Shown here: one piece after another, positions 1-11,000 of the stretch | Layout: every line of letters begins with the position of its first letter | How positions within the stretch are numbered: position 1 is the stretch's first letter | Origin: Phymorhynchus buccinoides | Taxonomy: Eukaryota; Mollusca; Gastropoda; Neogastropoda; Raphitomidae | NCBI GenBank assembly: GCA_017654935.2 | Contig: CM065683.1 | Coordinates: 4,103,089-4,167,088, forward strand | Reading direction: 5' to 3' | DNA length: 64,000 bases | The notes under the pieces: model-generated | What the model was told of the DNA's origin: nothing | The model's database searches: none | The model's input: only the letters and a program-made list of their open reading frames with translations | Translations under genes and position numbers: made by a program

Positions 1-240
1 GTACAGTGCGCTCAAGGGCTCCAGCAGGGACTGTGTGAGTGTTCCACTTCACATCTGGGCAGTTGAAGGCGCCACACAGGATGATGTTCTTCTCCCCTTT
101 TCCGGTGACTTTCTGCAGTGAGGCGTCAAGGTGGTCATGATGGTCTATGTGGCGGTGGGGCAAGTGGTCAGTGGAGAAAGTCACACCCACGTATTTAGCA
201 TGGGACACGCTCTGGAGTTGGTGTCCGTGTAACTTCAATG
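1..240 (-). mobile_element. LINE fragments, endonuclease and tail pieces (copy A)
   Basis: Minus-strand translation of 1-157 gives part of an AP-endonuclease domain (GDFNCPDVNW region, altered here). Positions 158-240 match the LINE tail piece KLHGHQLQSVPHAKYVGV. Compared with 40592-41337 of copy B, about 500 bp between these pieces has been deleted. Non-coding debris. Confidence 0.8.
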
Positions 241-983
241 TTTTCTCATGAATCTACCTTCATAATTTCTCTAATGGCCAACGAACTTCATTGTTATTGT
301 CATCGTCTTCGTCACCGTCATCATCACCGTCGTCGTCGTCGTCGTCTTCTGCAGCATTGATATAATTTTGGTGCTCATTATATTTGTGGCGTGTAACCAC
401 GAGTGTTTTGTAAACAATCAGTGTGTTGATTGTGGCTACGTACTGCAAAGAAGAAGAAGAAGGGAAGCCACTGTATTAAGTTAGCAGCCAATGACACTTT
501 CGGATTTTGGCGAAGTTGATGAGTTTTGCTGGATCATGTGGCAGAGCGTAAATCAATTAGAGCACTACAGAATTTATTAAAAACCAATGAAGAACCTTAA
601 TAATTTTGGGAACAGGAGGTGAGAAGAAAAAGAAACGAAAATTAATCCAATTTAGATTGCTGATGATGTCACGGAATTTCCCCTAGTTCTGGGAAATTTC
701 CGAGAATCTACTTTCACTTTCTCTCGCGATACTTTGATGTGATTCCAGAATCTTCTGCAGTAAGTGCGTGAAAGTGTTCGCGGGGTATTTGGCCTACAGT
801 GGAAATAGAGGGTAAAATTTACTGTTAAAGCTGTATAATTTCATGTCTTTGGCAATTTTTGTGTGTCTGCACAAGTTTTAGAAGGACAATCAGTCAAAAT
901 CATAAAACATCTGAAAATTCTGACTGGAATCCAGAATTATTTTTTTTTAATTTTAAAGGTGTTAATTATGTACATGTATCACG
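241..983. other. Non-coding, simple (CGTCGT)n patch
   Basis: A triplet-rich CGTCGTCGT patch at 325-348 and otherwise A/T-rich unique-looking sequence shared with copy B (41338-42103). No gene, RNA or element recognised. Confidence 0.6.
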
Positions 984-1739
984 TGTGCCTTCTGTACCGT
1001 CAGATCCAGACAGGATGATCACAGAGCACTGCAAGAGGACCTGACGCACCTTGAGGCCTGGGCAGAGAGGTGGGGGGTGAGATTCAACCCATCAAAATGC
1101 TACATACTAAGCATCCGCAATACTCCAAGCCACTACTATCTACTTGGCAATCACATCCTCCAACAAGTTGACTCCTATCCCTACCTTGGAGGGTTACCGG
1201 AGAAAACGTCCCGTACGAAAACGTCCCTTGCCCTACGAAAACGGCCCTACTCAGAAAACCGAAACGGCCCTACTGTTAATAACAAAAATGGCCCTAGTCC
1301 TACCAAAACGGCCCTACTCAGAAAACCAAAACGGCCCTACTGTCAATAACGAAATCCAAACGGAATAACGGAATCCATTTCTAGTTTATGCTTTGTTCTT
1401 CTTCTTTTTTGATGCAATGCAGTTCACATTGTCATTTAAAAAAAAATAAAGAATTGATTTCTTTTCACGTGTGTTACACATTTTGCATCAAGCATGTCAA
1501 TAGAAATATGAGTGTCCATGAAAGGGAACTTTCAACAGTTAAGGCTAAGTACACATGAACATTTCTCAATCTTCACCCATTGCAACACAGTGACATTTAA
1601 GTCATATTATGACTGGCATATCACTTTGTTGCCATGAGGAAAGAGAGAAAATTGTTCACGTGTATTGAGACCTGTGCATGCATTTGTGTTTGTTGTGCTG
1701 ACACTAGAAACTGACACACACACATACCGAGCACACACT

Positions 1740-1800
<61 letters not shown>

Positions 1801-2643
1801 AAGGGCCGTTTTCGTAACTAGTAGGGCCGTTTTCATCCTGAGTACCTAACCAGGTAGGGCCGTTTTCGTACCGGGGCCGTTTTCGTAACCAGTAGGGCCG
1901 TTTTCGTCCCGGGTACTGGGGCCGTTTTCGTAACAAGTAGGGCCATTTTCGTCAGGGGCCGTTTTCGTCAGGGGCCGTTTTCACCAGTCACCCCTTGGAG
2001 TCCAGATAGAAGACAACTTGTCATGGTCGGAACAGAATCGCAAAACGAGCTAATGCCAGCCTTGGGCTCCTGAGGAGGAATCTGCAATTTTGTCCAGAGG
2101 AATGCAGAAAGGTGGCGTATACCTCCCTTGTGCGATCCGTCCTGGAGTATAGCTCCATTATATGGGACCCTCACCTTCAAAAGGATATCGACAAACTGGA
2201 GGGAATACAGCGCCGCGCTGCCTGATTCGTCAAACAGGACTACTCCTCACGGAGTCCAGGCTGTGTTACCCAAATGCTACAAGATCTGCATCTGCCAACA
2301 CTCCAGGAGAGACGGAAACACCAGCGTCTGTCTTTCGTATATATATTATAAGATCACAAATGGCCATTTTCCAGCAGTCAAGGCAGAAATCACACCAGTC
2401 AGAAACAAGAGACTCGTTAGGCCTAGTTCATCAAAGGAGAGCCAATCTCAGAACACCATCACACAGTTCTCAAGAAACAACTCTAGCTGTTGCAACATCC
2501 TGTTCAGCAACACAGAGGTCTATAGGCAAAGCTTCTTTCCAAGAACTGTAAGGGAGTGGAATTGCCTTAACGAAGAGACTGTGAAGGCTGAGACGGTCGA
2601 GGCAGTCAAACAGCGCCTCCCGTCCAACGACCCAAGCTTCTAA
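984..2643 (+). mobile_element. LINE 3' part (Jockey/CR1-like), split by a MITE (copy A)
   Basis: Fragments of the post-catalytic part of a LINE polymerase: CLLYRQIQT (frameshifted), RFNPSKCYILSIRN and SYPYLG, then after an inserted element LGVQIEDNLSWS, VRSVLEYSSIIWDP and a tail ending PRTVREWNCLN..LPSNDPSF* at 2643. It is 5'-truncated and frameshifted. The MITE at about 1191-1992 lies between two halves of one conserved 'YLGV' motif. Confidence 0.85.
1191..1992. mobile_element. MITE built of CGAAAACGGCCCT subrepeats (copy A)
   Basis: Both ends consist of tandem CGAAAACGGCCCTA-like units, forward on the left (1200-1350) and inverted on the right (1800-1985). The outermost 18 bases are imperfect terminal inverted repeats (left GGGTTACCGGAGAAAACG, right complement GGGTGACTGGTGAAAACG; 15 of 18 agree). 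CCTTGGA flanks both sides (1184-1190 and 1993-1999), a 6-7 bp target duplication inside a LINE. The interior is A/T-rich with a (CA)n tract. No coding capacity. Confidence 0.85.
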
Positions 2644-2659
2644 AGATTTTATATTTTTT

Positions 2660-3424
2660 TTATATTATTATGAATGTTTTTTCTTATACTATTTTTATAA
2701 ATTTTTATGCTCTCCCTTGGATAAAAAAGAAGAAGAAATTGGTTTCAAATGCCAGAAGTGACTACAGATACACATAATTTCTTACTTGCCATTTTAGTAT
2801 TTATTGAAATCATGCCGTCACCTCTTCTTCTTCTTCTGTGGTGGTGACTAACTTCTTTATACAGAAGTAATTGTACACACTTTAGGGGGTGACCATAGAA
2901 AAAAAAGGAGAAGAGAGAGGGTGCTCAAGAGAAAAGGATACATAAATCACACTATCAGATTTGCTTGGGTTCACTTCAATATAGGGACAAAATACAAGGT
3001 GTAGTTAACAAAATAAAAACCTAGTTCTGGGCTGGGAAGGGGAAAACTACAGGGAGCTGCCGGCAGCTACTAATTTTCACGTTCGCCCCCAGCAAGCTGG
3101 GAACTAGCCGACCCTAGACACTCCATAAGGCAGTGCCCAGGCCCCAACCAAAAAGACAAAGACAAACAAACAGATCCCTAACTTTTTCTTCTTGTAGAAG
3201 ACAACCACCATCATTCTTTTGATGGTTCTGTTGTGTGTAGTAACTGGGGACTTCGGTCATGTAGTAAAGATATAATATTATCTTTCATACAGTAATAATT
3301 TCCGATAACTGCCTGGATGATCGGCTTGAATGGCTGGGGGAAAGATGGGACAAGTTGGAAATAGAATTGGGGATTACTGGAGGGATATGGATGGGCATTG
3401 GGGGGAGGGAGGGGGGGAGGGGAG
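2660..3424. other. Non-coding, unassigned
   Basis: A/T-rich LINE 3' flank, a GCTGCCGGCAGC palindrome near 3057 and G-rich tracts before 3425. Shared with copy B (43650-44430). Nothing further recognised. Confidence 0.5.
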
Positions 3425-3555
3425 GGGCCCTGTTTTTATCCGGGACTTGAAGCTCTCCACCGAGGCCGATGTTACTGCCTCAGGTGGGAGGGAGTTCTAC
3501 TTAGAGATGGTCCGTGGAAGAAAGGAAAGCTTTCTGTAGTTGGTTTTGCAAGAGG
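3425..3555 (-). mobile_element. LINE C-terminal tail fragment (copy A)
   Basis: The minus strand reads KTNYRKLSFLPRTI, then NSLPPEAVTSASVESFKSRI, the 'R..WNSLP.....A.S..SFK..L' signature of non-LTR polymerase ends. One stop replaces the usual Glu-Trp. A poly(G) run precedes it. Confidence 0.75.
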
Positions 3556-3779
3556 GGGGGGGGGGGGGGGGGGAAGGGAGGTATGTTGCTTGGTGGGGAC
3601 TTTCTCGTTTGTCTTGTTGGTGGGTGGAGGGATGGGCTGTGTGGGGTGGTGACAGTGACATGGAACTTAAAGAAGAACTACTGGGGTAAAAACAATTGGG
3701 GATGAGGGTGGAGGGACTGGGGTAGGGACATTTGTTGAGGGTTTCAATGCAGGGTTGTGGCTGAGACTGAGAGCCCTGC

Positions 3780-4530
3780 TTATGCTGGCTCTTCTCCAGG
3801 GTCTGGGATGTTGGTCCAGTTCAGGTGGTGTCGAAGCCAGGAGTCAAAGAGTGTCAGAGATGGTGCAGTGTCAGCAACGCTTTCTGGGAGGCGGTTCCAC
3901 TCAGGGATTGTGCGGGGGAAAGAAGGTTCCCTGCCTGTACTGAGTTCGACACGATTTGATGTCATAACGCCCGGGAGTTGGTTTGGCGTCCGCTTTTCTT
4001 CTGGCAGCTTGATGTTGGGGCGTGCCGTGTTTCAACTTTGAGGAGGCCGTTTCATTACTTACACATGGACAGATGATGGTGGTGATGAGCCGGGCCTTCA
4101 TTCTTCTCTGCTGCAGTGCGGGCCAGGAGAGTTCTTCCAGCATGCTGTCGACACTGGAGGTTGCCTTGTAGTCCTGCATGGTCCACCTTGCCGCACGCCT
4201 CTGGACTTTCTCAATGGAGTCATTCAGTCAGTGCAGCAGCAGGGCTCCCAGGGACCCCCATTTGGGGATCCATGAAGCACTAAAATTCTAAAGGACCCTC
4301 TAAAAGAATGTGCAGGGGGTCCCAGGGATGCACTAGAAAAATTATTTTTGGCATTCACTATGCCACTGGGACCCTCTATCCCTCCTCTAGGACCCCCTAT
4401 GCTGTAAGTGAAGGAGTCCCTGGGACCCCTTGTTTTGCGGGACGATTGGGATCCCTGGCAGGTCTTTGTGGTGGGATCCCATACAGGGCAAGCATACTCT
4501 AGAACAGGTCGAACAAGGGCTTTTAAAGTC
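3780..4530 (-). mobile_element. LINE 3' end carrying a nested MITE (copy A)
   Basis: On the minus strand 4455-4530 reads VLEYACPVWDP. Positions 4200-3780 continue WTMQDYKATSSVDSMLEELSW, then IPEWNRLPESVADTAPSL and FDSWLRHHL, a typical non-LTR tail. The CAGGGCTCCCA MITE at 4240-4457 separates the two parts. Confidence 0.8.
4240..4457. mobile_element. 218-bp MITE, terminal repeat CAGGGCTCCCA (copy A)
   Basis: The left end CAGGGCTCCCAGGGACCCC and right end GGGATCCCTGG (GGGAGCCCTG in the sister copies) form a short terminal inverted repeat, with a longer GGGACCC-rich foldback inside. It is inserted in a LINE. The same element occurs at 45234-45454 and 24991-25207. The short open frame inside is not a gene. 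Confidence 0.8.
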
Positions 4531-5160
4531 CCACCAATTTATGCAATTTTATTGTAATATATATATATCAAAGTCTATCAATTAAATAGGGCATTTGTCA
4601 CGAGTGTTCATACTCTATACAAGTCCTACTAAATTGCCCGCGCTTGTTTTGCCCGAGTTCTCGTGACCTCTCTAATTCAACTCTCTAATTTCAACTCAGT
4701 GAAATTCAAAGTCGCCGGCACACCCAAATGCTCATGATGAAAAATACCCAGTAAAATTTGTATTTGTTTTATTTTAAATTAAGAGACAGTGGATTCCAGA
4801 TAACTCAAAGACTGATAACTCAAAAAGACTGGATAACTCACAATAATGTTGTAGTCCCACTTTAATAATCTTTATGTTAAAATCAAAATACTGGCTATAA
4901 TTTCAGTCCCTTCAATTTTGAGTTAAGCGATTTTTCACTGTATTACATTTTTTTTTATATCATAGTCAGTCCGTCTCAATGTCCGTCACTTACTTTGTCA
5001 AAAAGTTAATGATGTAATGTAAGTTACTAGTTAGGATAAATTCAATGTTATAATTAAATGTTATGGAGAGTTAATTTGTGTGATCATTTAAAAATTAAGT
5101 GTGTAAGTTTTAAAGTCATCATAGTTAGACAGTCAGTCGGATGTTGGAAGCTTTAACATA
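4531..5160. other. A/T-rich, unassigned
   Basis: It includes two AGACTGGATAACTCA/AGACTGATAACTC repeats near 4805-4840. No gene seen. Counterpart 45531-46163. Confidence 0.5.
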
Positions 5161-5815
5161 ATCGTCGGTGAAATTCAAAAACCTCGTATCTTGATTTTTT
5201 TTTTTTTTTTAGTTAGTCAGCTCTCTAATTTTCCCCGCCACCTTCCACCAAAAGCTTGTATCTCTAACGATTTCTATCTGGCGTAAATGGTAAATGAGGT
5301 GTAAATGGAAGAAAAACTCGTCCCAAATTCAGAGCTATTTAAAGGTGCAGTCCGGCGGGTGAGCGATTGTTTTCGTTTTGCACCTCTGCGGTGGAACAGG
5401 TTTAGGGGGAAAGAAAATGGCTTCCTATCGGTGGAACAGGTTTGGGGGGAAAGAAAATGGCTTCCTATTGGTGGAACAGGTTTGGGGGGAAAGAAAATGG
5501 CTTCCTATCATTAGAATGGGCGCCATTTTCTTCCCCCCCAAACCTGTTCCACCGCAGAGGTGCAAAACGAAAACAATTGCTCACCCGCCGGACTGCACCT
5601 TTAAGGACAAAAACCTTGTATCTTCGTTCTTTTCAAGTATTAAAAAAAAATAGTAATTTTAGCATAATGCATGACTAAACTCGCAACGTCTTGAACAACA
5701 TATCCATCATAGTTAACCAATTGTAGTAAATGCGGTTAATTTAAAAAAATTTTTTTTCACTTTTTCTCAAAACTACCAATCTTGAGATACGAGGTTTCTG
5801 AATTTCACCGATGAT
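5161..5815. mobile_element. Outer foldback element around the TTAA MITE (copy A)
   Basis: TCGGTGAAATTCAAAAACCT at about 5163 is inverted at about 5785-5811 (AGGTTTCTGAATTTCACCGA), including CTCGTATCTTGA. The pair, about 34 bp with few mismatches, looks like the terminal repeats of a larger A/T-rich MITE into which the piggyBac-like MITE was inserted. The copy B equivalent is about 46164-46823. Confidence 0.65.
5343..5600. mobile_element. TTAA-flanked (piggyBac-like) foldback MITE (copy A)
   Basis: TTAA at 5339-5342 and 5601-5604 flank a 258-bp element with long arms: AGGTGCAGTCCGGCGGGTGA on the left and its complement on the right. The left arm end is expanded into three tandem 41-bp units (GGTGGAACAGGTTTGGGGGG...). 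TTAA targets are the hallmark of piggyBac-type transposition. Confidence 0.88.
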
Positions 5816-5928
5816 ATTTTGATTTGTTACTTCTTTTTTTTCCTCTTTTTTTCTTTTTCCTAGTTAGCAGGATTGATGACACGTATGAAGTGTGTTTGTC
5901 GCTTTGTGTTGTCATGTGACACAGGGAG

Positions 5929-6139
5929 ATGGATCACGAGAACGCAACCGCCTCTGTTAGGGCACAAGTCTCCGGCACCGATAAAAGCAGCGTCAACGAC
6001 GGCAAAATCCAGCCAGACACCAGAGAAAGGCTGGAAGAGTGGAGGAAGCTGGTTACCAACTATTGGAAGCCGCTGGTCACCATACTTCAGCCTTTCACTG
6101 TCTTCATGCAGGCCCGCTTCTGCGACCCTGGCTCTCAAG
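5929..6139 (+). CDS. RLR exon 1 (copy A): start codon and first part of CARD1
   Basis: The ATG at 5929 is preceded by an in-frame TGA at 5917, which supports this start. A pyrimidine tract ending in TAG/CAG at 5861-5870 suggests a noncoding 5' exon upstream. It encodes 70 residues, with helices [13 protein letters not shown] and [16 protein letters not shown] as at the start of a CARD. The donor is AAG|GTCAGT and the exon ends in phase 1. In this copy the 16 bases spanning the donor are repeated directly downstream (6130-6145 and 6146-6161), giving two identical donors. Confidence 0.88.
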
Positions 6140-6159
6140 GTCAGTGGCTCTCAAGGTCA

Positions 6160-6207
<48 letters not shown>

Positions 6208-7079
6208 TGAGTGTTGGTGCTTTATTCAACAGTTGTATCTTGTGTTGTGTTTTGGGTGGGATGAGTTGTGTGTGTGGATGTGAGTGTGCGTGTATGCGTA
6301 TTTGCATGTGTGTGAGTAATTATATATGTCCGTTGAACTTCTTGTTTTTGTGTTTTTTTCTAAAAATTCTTTGTGAAGCGCATAGAGCTCCGCATTGGGT
6401 GGAGGAGTGCGCTATATAGATGCTTCACTATTAGTATTATTATGTACAGTGGAACTTCATAGTAAGACCTTAAAAAATCAGTCCCCAAAACAGGTCTTAT
6501 AGGGAGGGGTCTTAATAGGGAGGTGGACACTCAGTAGTCTGGATATGAAGTGGGAAAAAGTTTTGGGGATCACATCTTAGAGGGAAGGTTATAATCCTGA
6601 CGTAAGCTGTGCCAGAGAAACACTTCCCCTCCGACGGCACCCACAGCTGCCACCTGTTCCCTGTAGACAGATTTCAGCACTTTTCTGATTTTTTTCGATA
6701 GCGAAACAAATGCTAACAATAAAGTGTTTGGCATCAACAGAAAGAGCAAACACTGAACTGAACGGTTATGGTAGAAATAAATCATTACCTGGTACTGTCT
6801 GGTCGTGCTTATCTCTGAAAGTAACAAGGGTAACAGTAAAAAATAAAAAATGTTCTGTTTTTATAACACCAAACAAAAGGTAAAACGGGCCAAAATGTTG
6901 ATGCTATTTTTTGTAGTCTTCTCTATCATTATTTATACCTTTTCACGTCATCCTATAACAGGAACGGATCATAGGGGGTTTCCTGGTCGCATGGACCCCC
7001 CCCCCCCAAGACCCCCTCCCTCCCCGCCCCACAATCTCTCTCTCTCTCTGTCTCTGTCTTTCTCTCTCTCTCTCTCGAT

Positions 7080-7167
<88 letters not shown>

Positions 7168-7974
7168 ACTTACTATATCGTTCATCAATGACCAAATGTT
7201 CGTAATTGTAAAGTGCTTTGAAATCCGCTGGAACACCCCCCCCCCCCCCCCCCCCCATTATGTACAGCATAATCCGCCCCATCTAAAAATGTGCTCCACA
7301 GTACAAATTCACTTCACTTAGTTCATGTACAAAGGACACCCACTTCCTGTGTCTGGAATGTCTGGCACTCAGCGCCCTAGGAAAATGGTAACGGTTCTCC
7401 TATTACAGCGCGCATTCCTGCACGCAGACCAACCGCTAGTATTCAAACTGGCTGAGTACAAAGTGCTACGATATCCCTAAAACATCTTGTAGAGGTTGCT
7501 TCCCGTAGACCATAGAGAGAAATGACAAGGAATTTTGTAAAGTCAGTCTTGTCGTATACGACAGTCTTGTCTCTAAGTTCGGATTTTCCACATGACATTT
7601 GCGAACAATACGTCAGCAGGGAAGAGAATCCCCATCACTCACACACGTCCAAACCGCTTGGAGAAAGTTAGTAGGGAGGTTCCACTGTATGTTTGTGACT
7701 GTGCATGGGTGCAAGCATCATTATCTTAGGAGCACTTCAAGTTTCTGAGTCATTAAGGTATTTTGTGTGTGTGTGTGTCACAAACCAGCCAAAACCAGCC
7801 AAAATTCAAATTGCATATGTGTAAGTTTGAGAAGGGAAATATGCACATGCGCACATACACAGAAGTACAGACATGCACACACAGACACAGACACACACAC
7901 ACAGACACACACACACACACACACACGCACATACACAGCGCGCGCGCATGCGCATGCACACAGACACACACACA

Positions 7975-8050
<76 letters not shown>

Positions 8051-11000
8051 AGCAAATAAACAAAATAACAAACAGTCAACAAATCCAAAACATCAATTTT
8101 GTTAATTAAGCCTTTGTGGCTCTACGTGAGAGAATCAAGCATATTTTAATTTGAAACATACATTTTTATATCCTACTTACCGCATCTTTTCATACAATTG
8201 AAACTGAAAAGGTTCTGTTTAACATAACATCAGAAATGCCGTATGCAACTTATCAATCCAGGCCCAGTGTCGGGAAATTATTATCTGATAATTATAATAA
8301 TAACTACTTAGCCAATTTGCAGACCTTTTTAGACTGATAATTCGCTGGGTTGCACAGACATTCAGCAAGCTCTTCTGGATTTGACAAGCCGCGACAGACA
8401 CAGAGAAGGGTCTGAAAAACTGCTGCAGTGGCTGCTGGACGAACAGGATCACACGGCAGAGGATCTGCTGGCAAGATGGCTGCTCTTCCGCGCAGCTTTA
8501 AAAGATGGTAAATGATTGGACGATTTTAGTTTGTTTAATTAACGAACTGTTGAAAGCTGATCACCGATGGGGTATTTCATGTCGTTAAGTACGCCTTAAG
8601 GCTATATCAGACCAATTGACCTAGGCAAGAACACCAAGGCTACATCAAAATGTTGTTACGCTATGCATAGTTATGCAGGGATTGTCTTCAGCCATGACAA
8701 GCTCCTAGCATAACTTCGTCAGTCTCCAAAATCCCCCCAAAGCGGAGTGCGGCTGCCCATGTGGCGGGGTAATGAAAAACGGTCACACGTGTAATGTTCT
8801 CGTCCCATAGTGTTCAAGTGCTTCGGCTGTCGGGATGATCCCTGGAGTCTTTTAGCCAGGTACAGAAACAACAACAACATGTAATTAAAGACCCACCACA
8901 TCACGTGTCAAAATCATGGTTTTCACGTGTTCTCCCTCTTATAGTTGGTAAGAAATCTTAAGAAATCTTCCAAGCATAAGAGGGAATGTGACGCATGACG
9001 TTGGGTGTCTTTAAGTTAAGTGTTGAAAACCGCTTAGTGATTGGAAGCTCAATGTTCTTTAGTTATGAGACTAAGGCCCATCACTTTCCTTTGCTGTAAA
9101 CCTGCATCCTTTGGACCACGAATCAGCTGACTTATGCTGCAACATTAACACTCTCAGGACTGGGTGATTTGCTTCTTCTTCTTTTGTAGGCACAGGGCGT
9201 TGGATTGGGTTTGGAAAAAAATCACCTAAAATAAGTTATGAAGAACAATAGGCATAGGTATTTTCAGAAAAGATTAGCAACACCATGCACTAAACGATTG
9301 TAAAATATCAGATTCCATACCTTTGTCGTTTGTCTCCTATTGACGAAAACAGCTAACACATAGAAAGAAGGAAAATGTCACATTCCAATCTCTGAACCCC
9401 CCCCCTCCCCCCCCTACAGCTAAACCTGAAAGGATAGACTGCAATGATTGGTTGATTTCAAGAGAGGTTATTATGTTGCGCTTGAAAGCTGGTTACACGC
9501 CAGAAATCAAAGCCTCTTGAAAACTCATGAGCCGAATTCGGCTCATTCGTCCTGTTGTGCCCATGAGCCGACTCCGGCTCATTTGTCCTGAACGGTTGTG
9601 CAAGCCATGAGCCAACTTCGGCTCATTTGTCCCGAGTGAGTCGACAATGCAAAATCATTTAATCAAATTGATTGTGACGGTAAATGTCAGTGTGATGCAT
9701 CCCATTCTGCAACAATTTTATTACCTTATTTTATTCTTCAACATCACAATATATGTGACCCAGCACCACGAAAAGGGAGTGTCAAACTGACCATTCTGAG
9801 AAAATTATACATTTGTAAACTTCAGACCGTTCTCTTTCCAATGGTACAAGAACCAGTCTTGTATCTTTTCCCGTCCCAGAGTTATGCACATTTAAAGTTA
9901 GTAGGGTGAGCGTCTGCCACTTTGAGAAAACACAGTCTAAAGTCTAGCCTAGCTGAAGAAAATGCATTGACCTACTCGTTTTAAAGCACTTATAAGACCA
10001 TTTAGAGACCATATTAAAGATTGTCCTTTATAAATATGAAAGATAAGATGTTAGAGAACACGAACATACCCATAACTCAAAATTGACAAAAAATTAGATT
10101 TTCGACTTTTCAAGCCTGTTGTTGGAAACTAGCCCAGCGACTTAATGTCCCTTTCGTGGTGCTGGGTCACATATGCAAATTACACAACACTATTTTGACA
10201 CATCAGATGCTATATATATACAAATTATGCAACATATGTTTTTGGACAAGCAGTGATTTTTTTCTCGGCAGTTCACCCGATTCTGTATGAGATCGTTTTC
10301 GACAACACATACGACGAAGGCACCCTGGAACATCAGCTGAGTCTGCTGAACTTCTTCATGGATAACATCACTGAAGCAGTGGACCCTGCACACGTTCTCC
10401 CAGAACTCTACTCGCGGGGCCTGATGAGCATGGAGACCTGTGAGCGGCTGAGTTCCCTGCGAGAGAAGGTATTTGGTACTTAGCAACCTCCCTTTTAACA
10501 CTAATGTGACTGATGCTGCCGTTGCCTATTCTCAGTGCAGGCCTGAGCCTGCCGCCGAGTGGCTCATGGAAATTGGGTGCTTGTAAACAAACGCATCTAG
10601 CTAAGCTGAATTATGTCCTATCAAGACCAGAATTTGATAACTTACTGAAAGAAGGCTGCTAAGTTTATCTGTGGTCTTTTTAAGTTGATAGGTTTAATGC
10701 TAGTTTACATGCCGCCTTGAAGACGGGGAATGATTAATTGTTTACGTGCATTTTGTTTGCTAACCTACCTGCTCTCATTCATATATTATCGTGATCTTCA
10801 TTTTCGTCCAGTTTCTTCATTTTCACATCCATCATGGCTACTGCCATCACTTTCTGAGTCAGAAAACGTATATTCTCCATCCCTGTCATCAGCTTTGTCA
10901 AGATCGAGAAGATGGAGAATCACCACTCTTGTTAGACCACGTTAATTTGGCATTTTTCGTTTGAATTTGCCTTCAAATCACCAATCAAAGACATAGAAAT

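Noticed and set aside
4308..4502. Small protein [11 protein letters not shown]... (also at 25058)
   Set aside because: It is the translation of the CAGGGCTCCCA MITE, which explains its recurrence.
6953..8109. Cys-Val and Thr-His repeat 'proteins' over (CA)n tracts, also at 1621-1936, 47945-49102 and elsewhere
   Set aside because: Simple-repeat translations open in several frames on both strands; lengths differ between the two copies.
10730..10945. Possible transposase N-terminus on the minus strand (Ser/Asp/Glu-rich)
   Set aside because: Only a weak compositional resemblance and no diagnostic motif.
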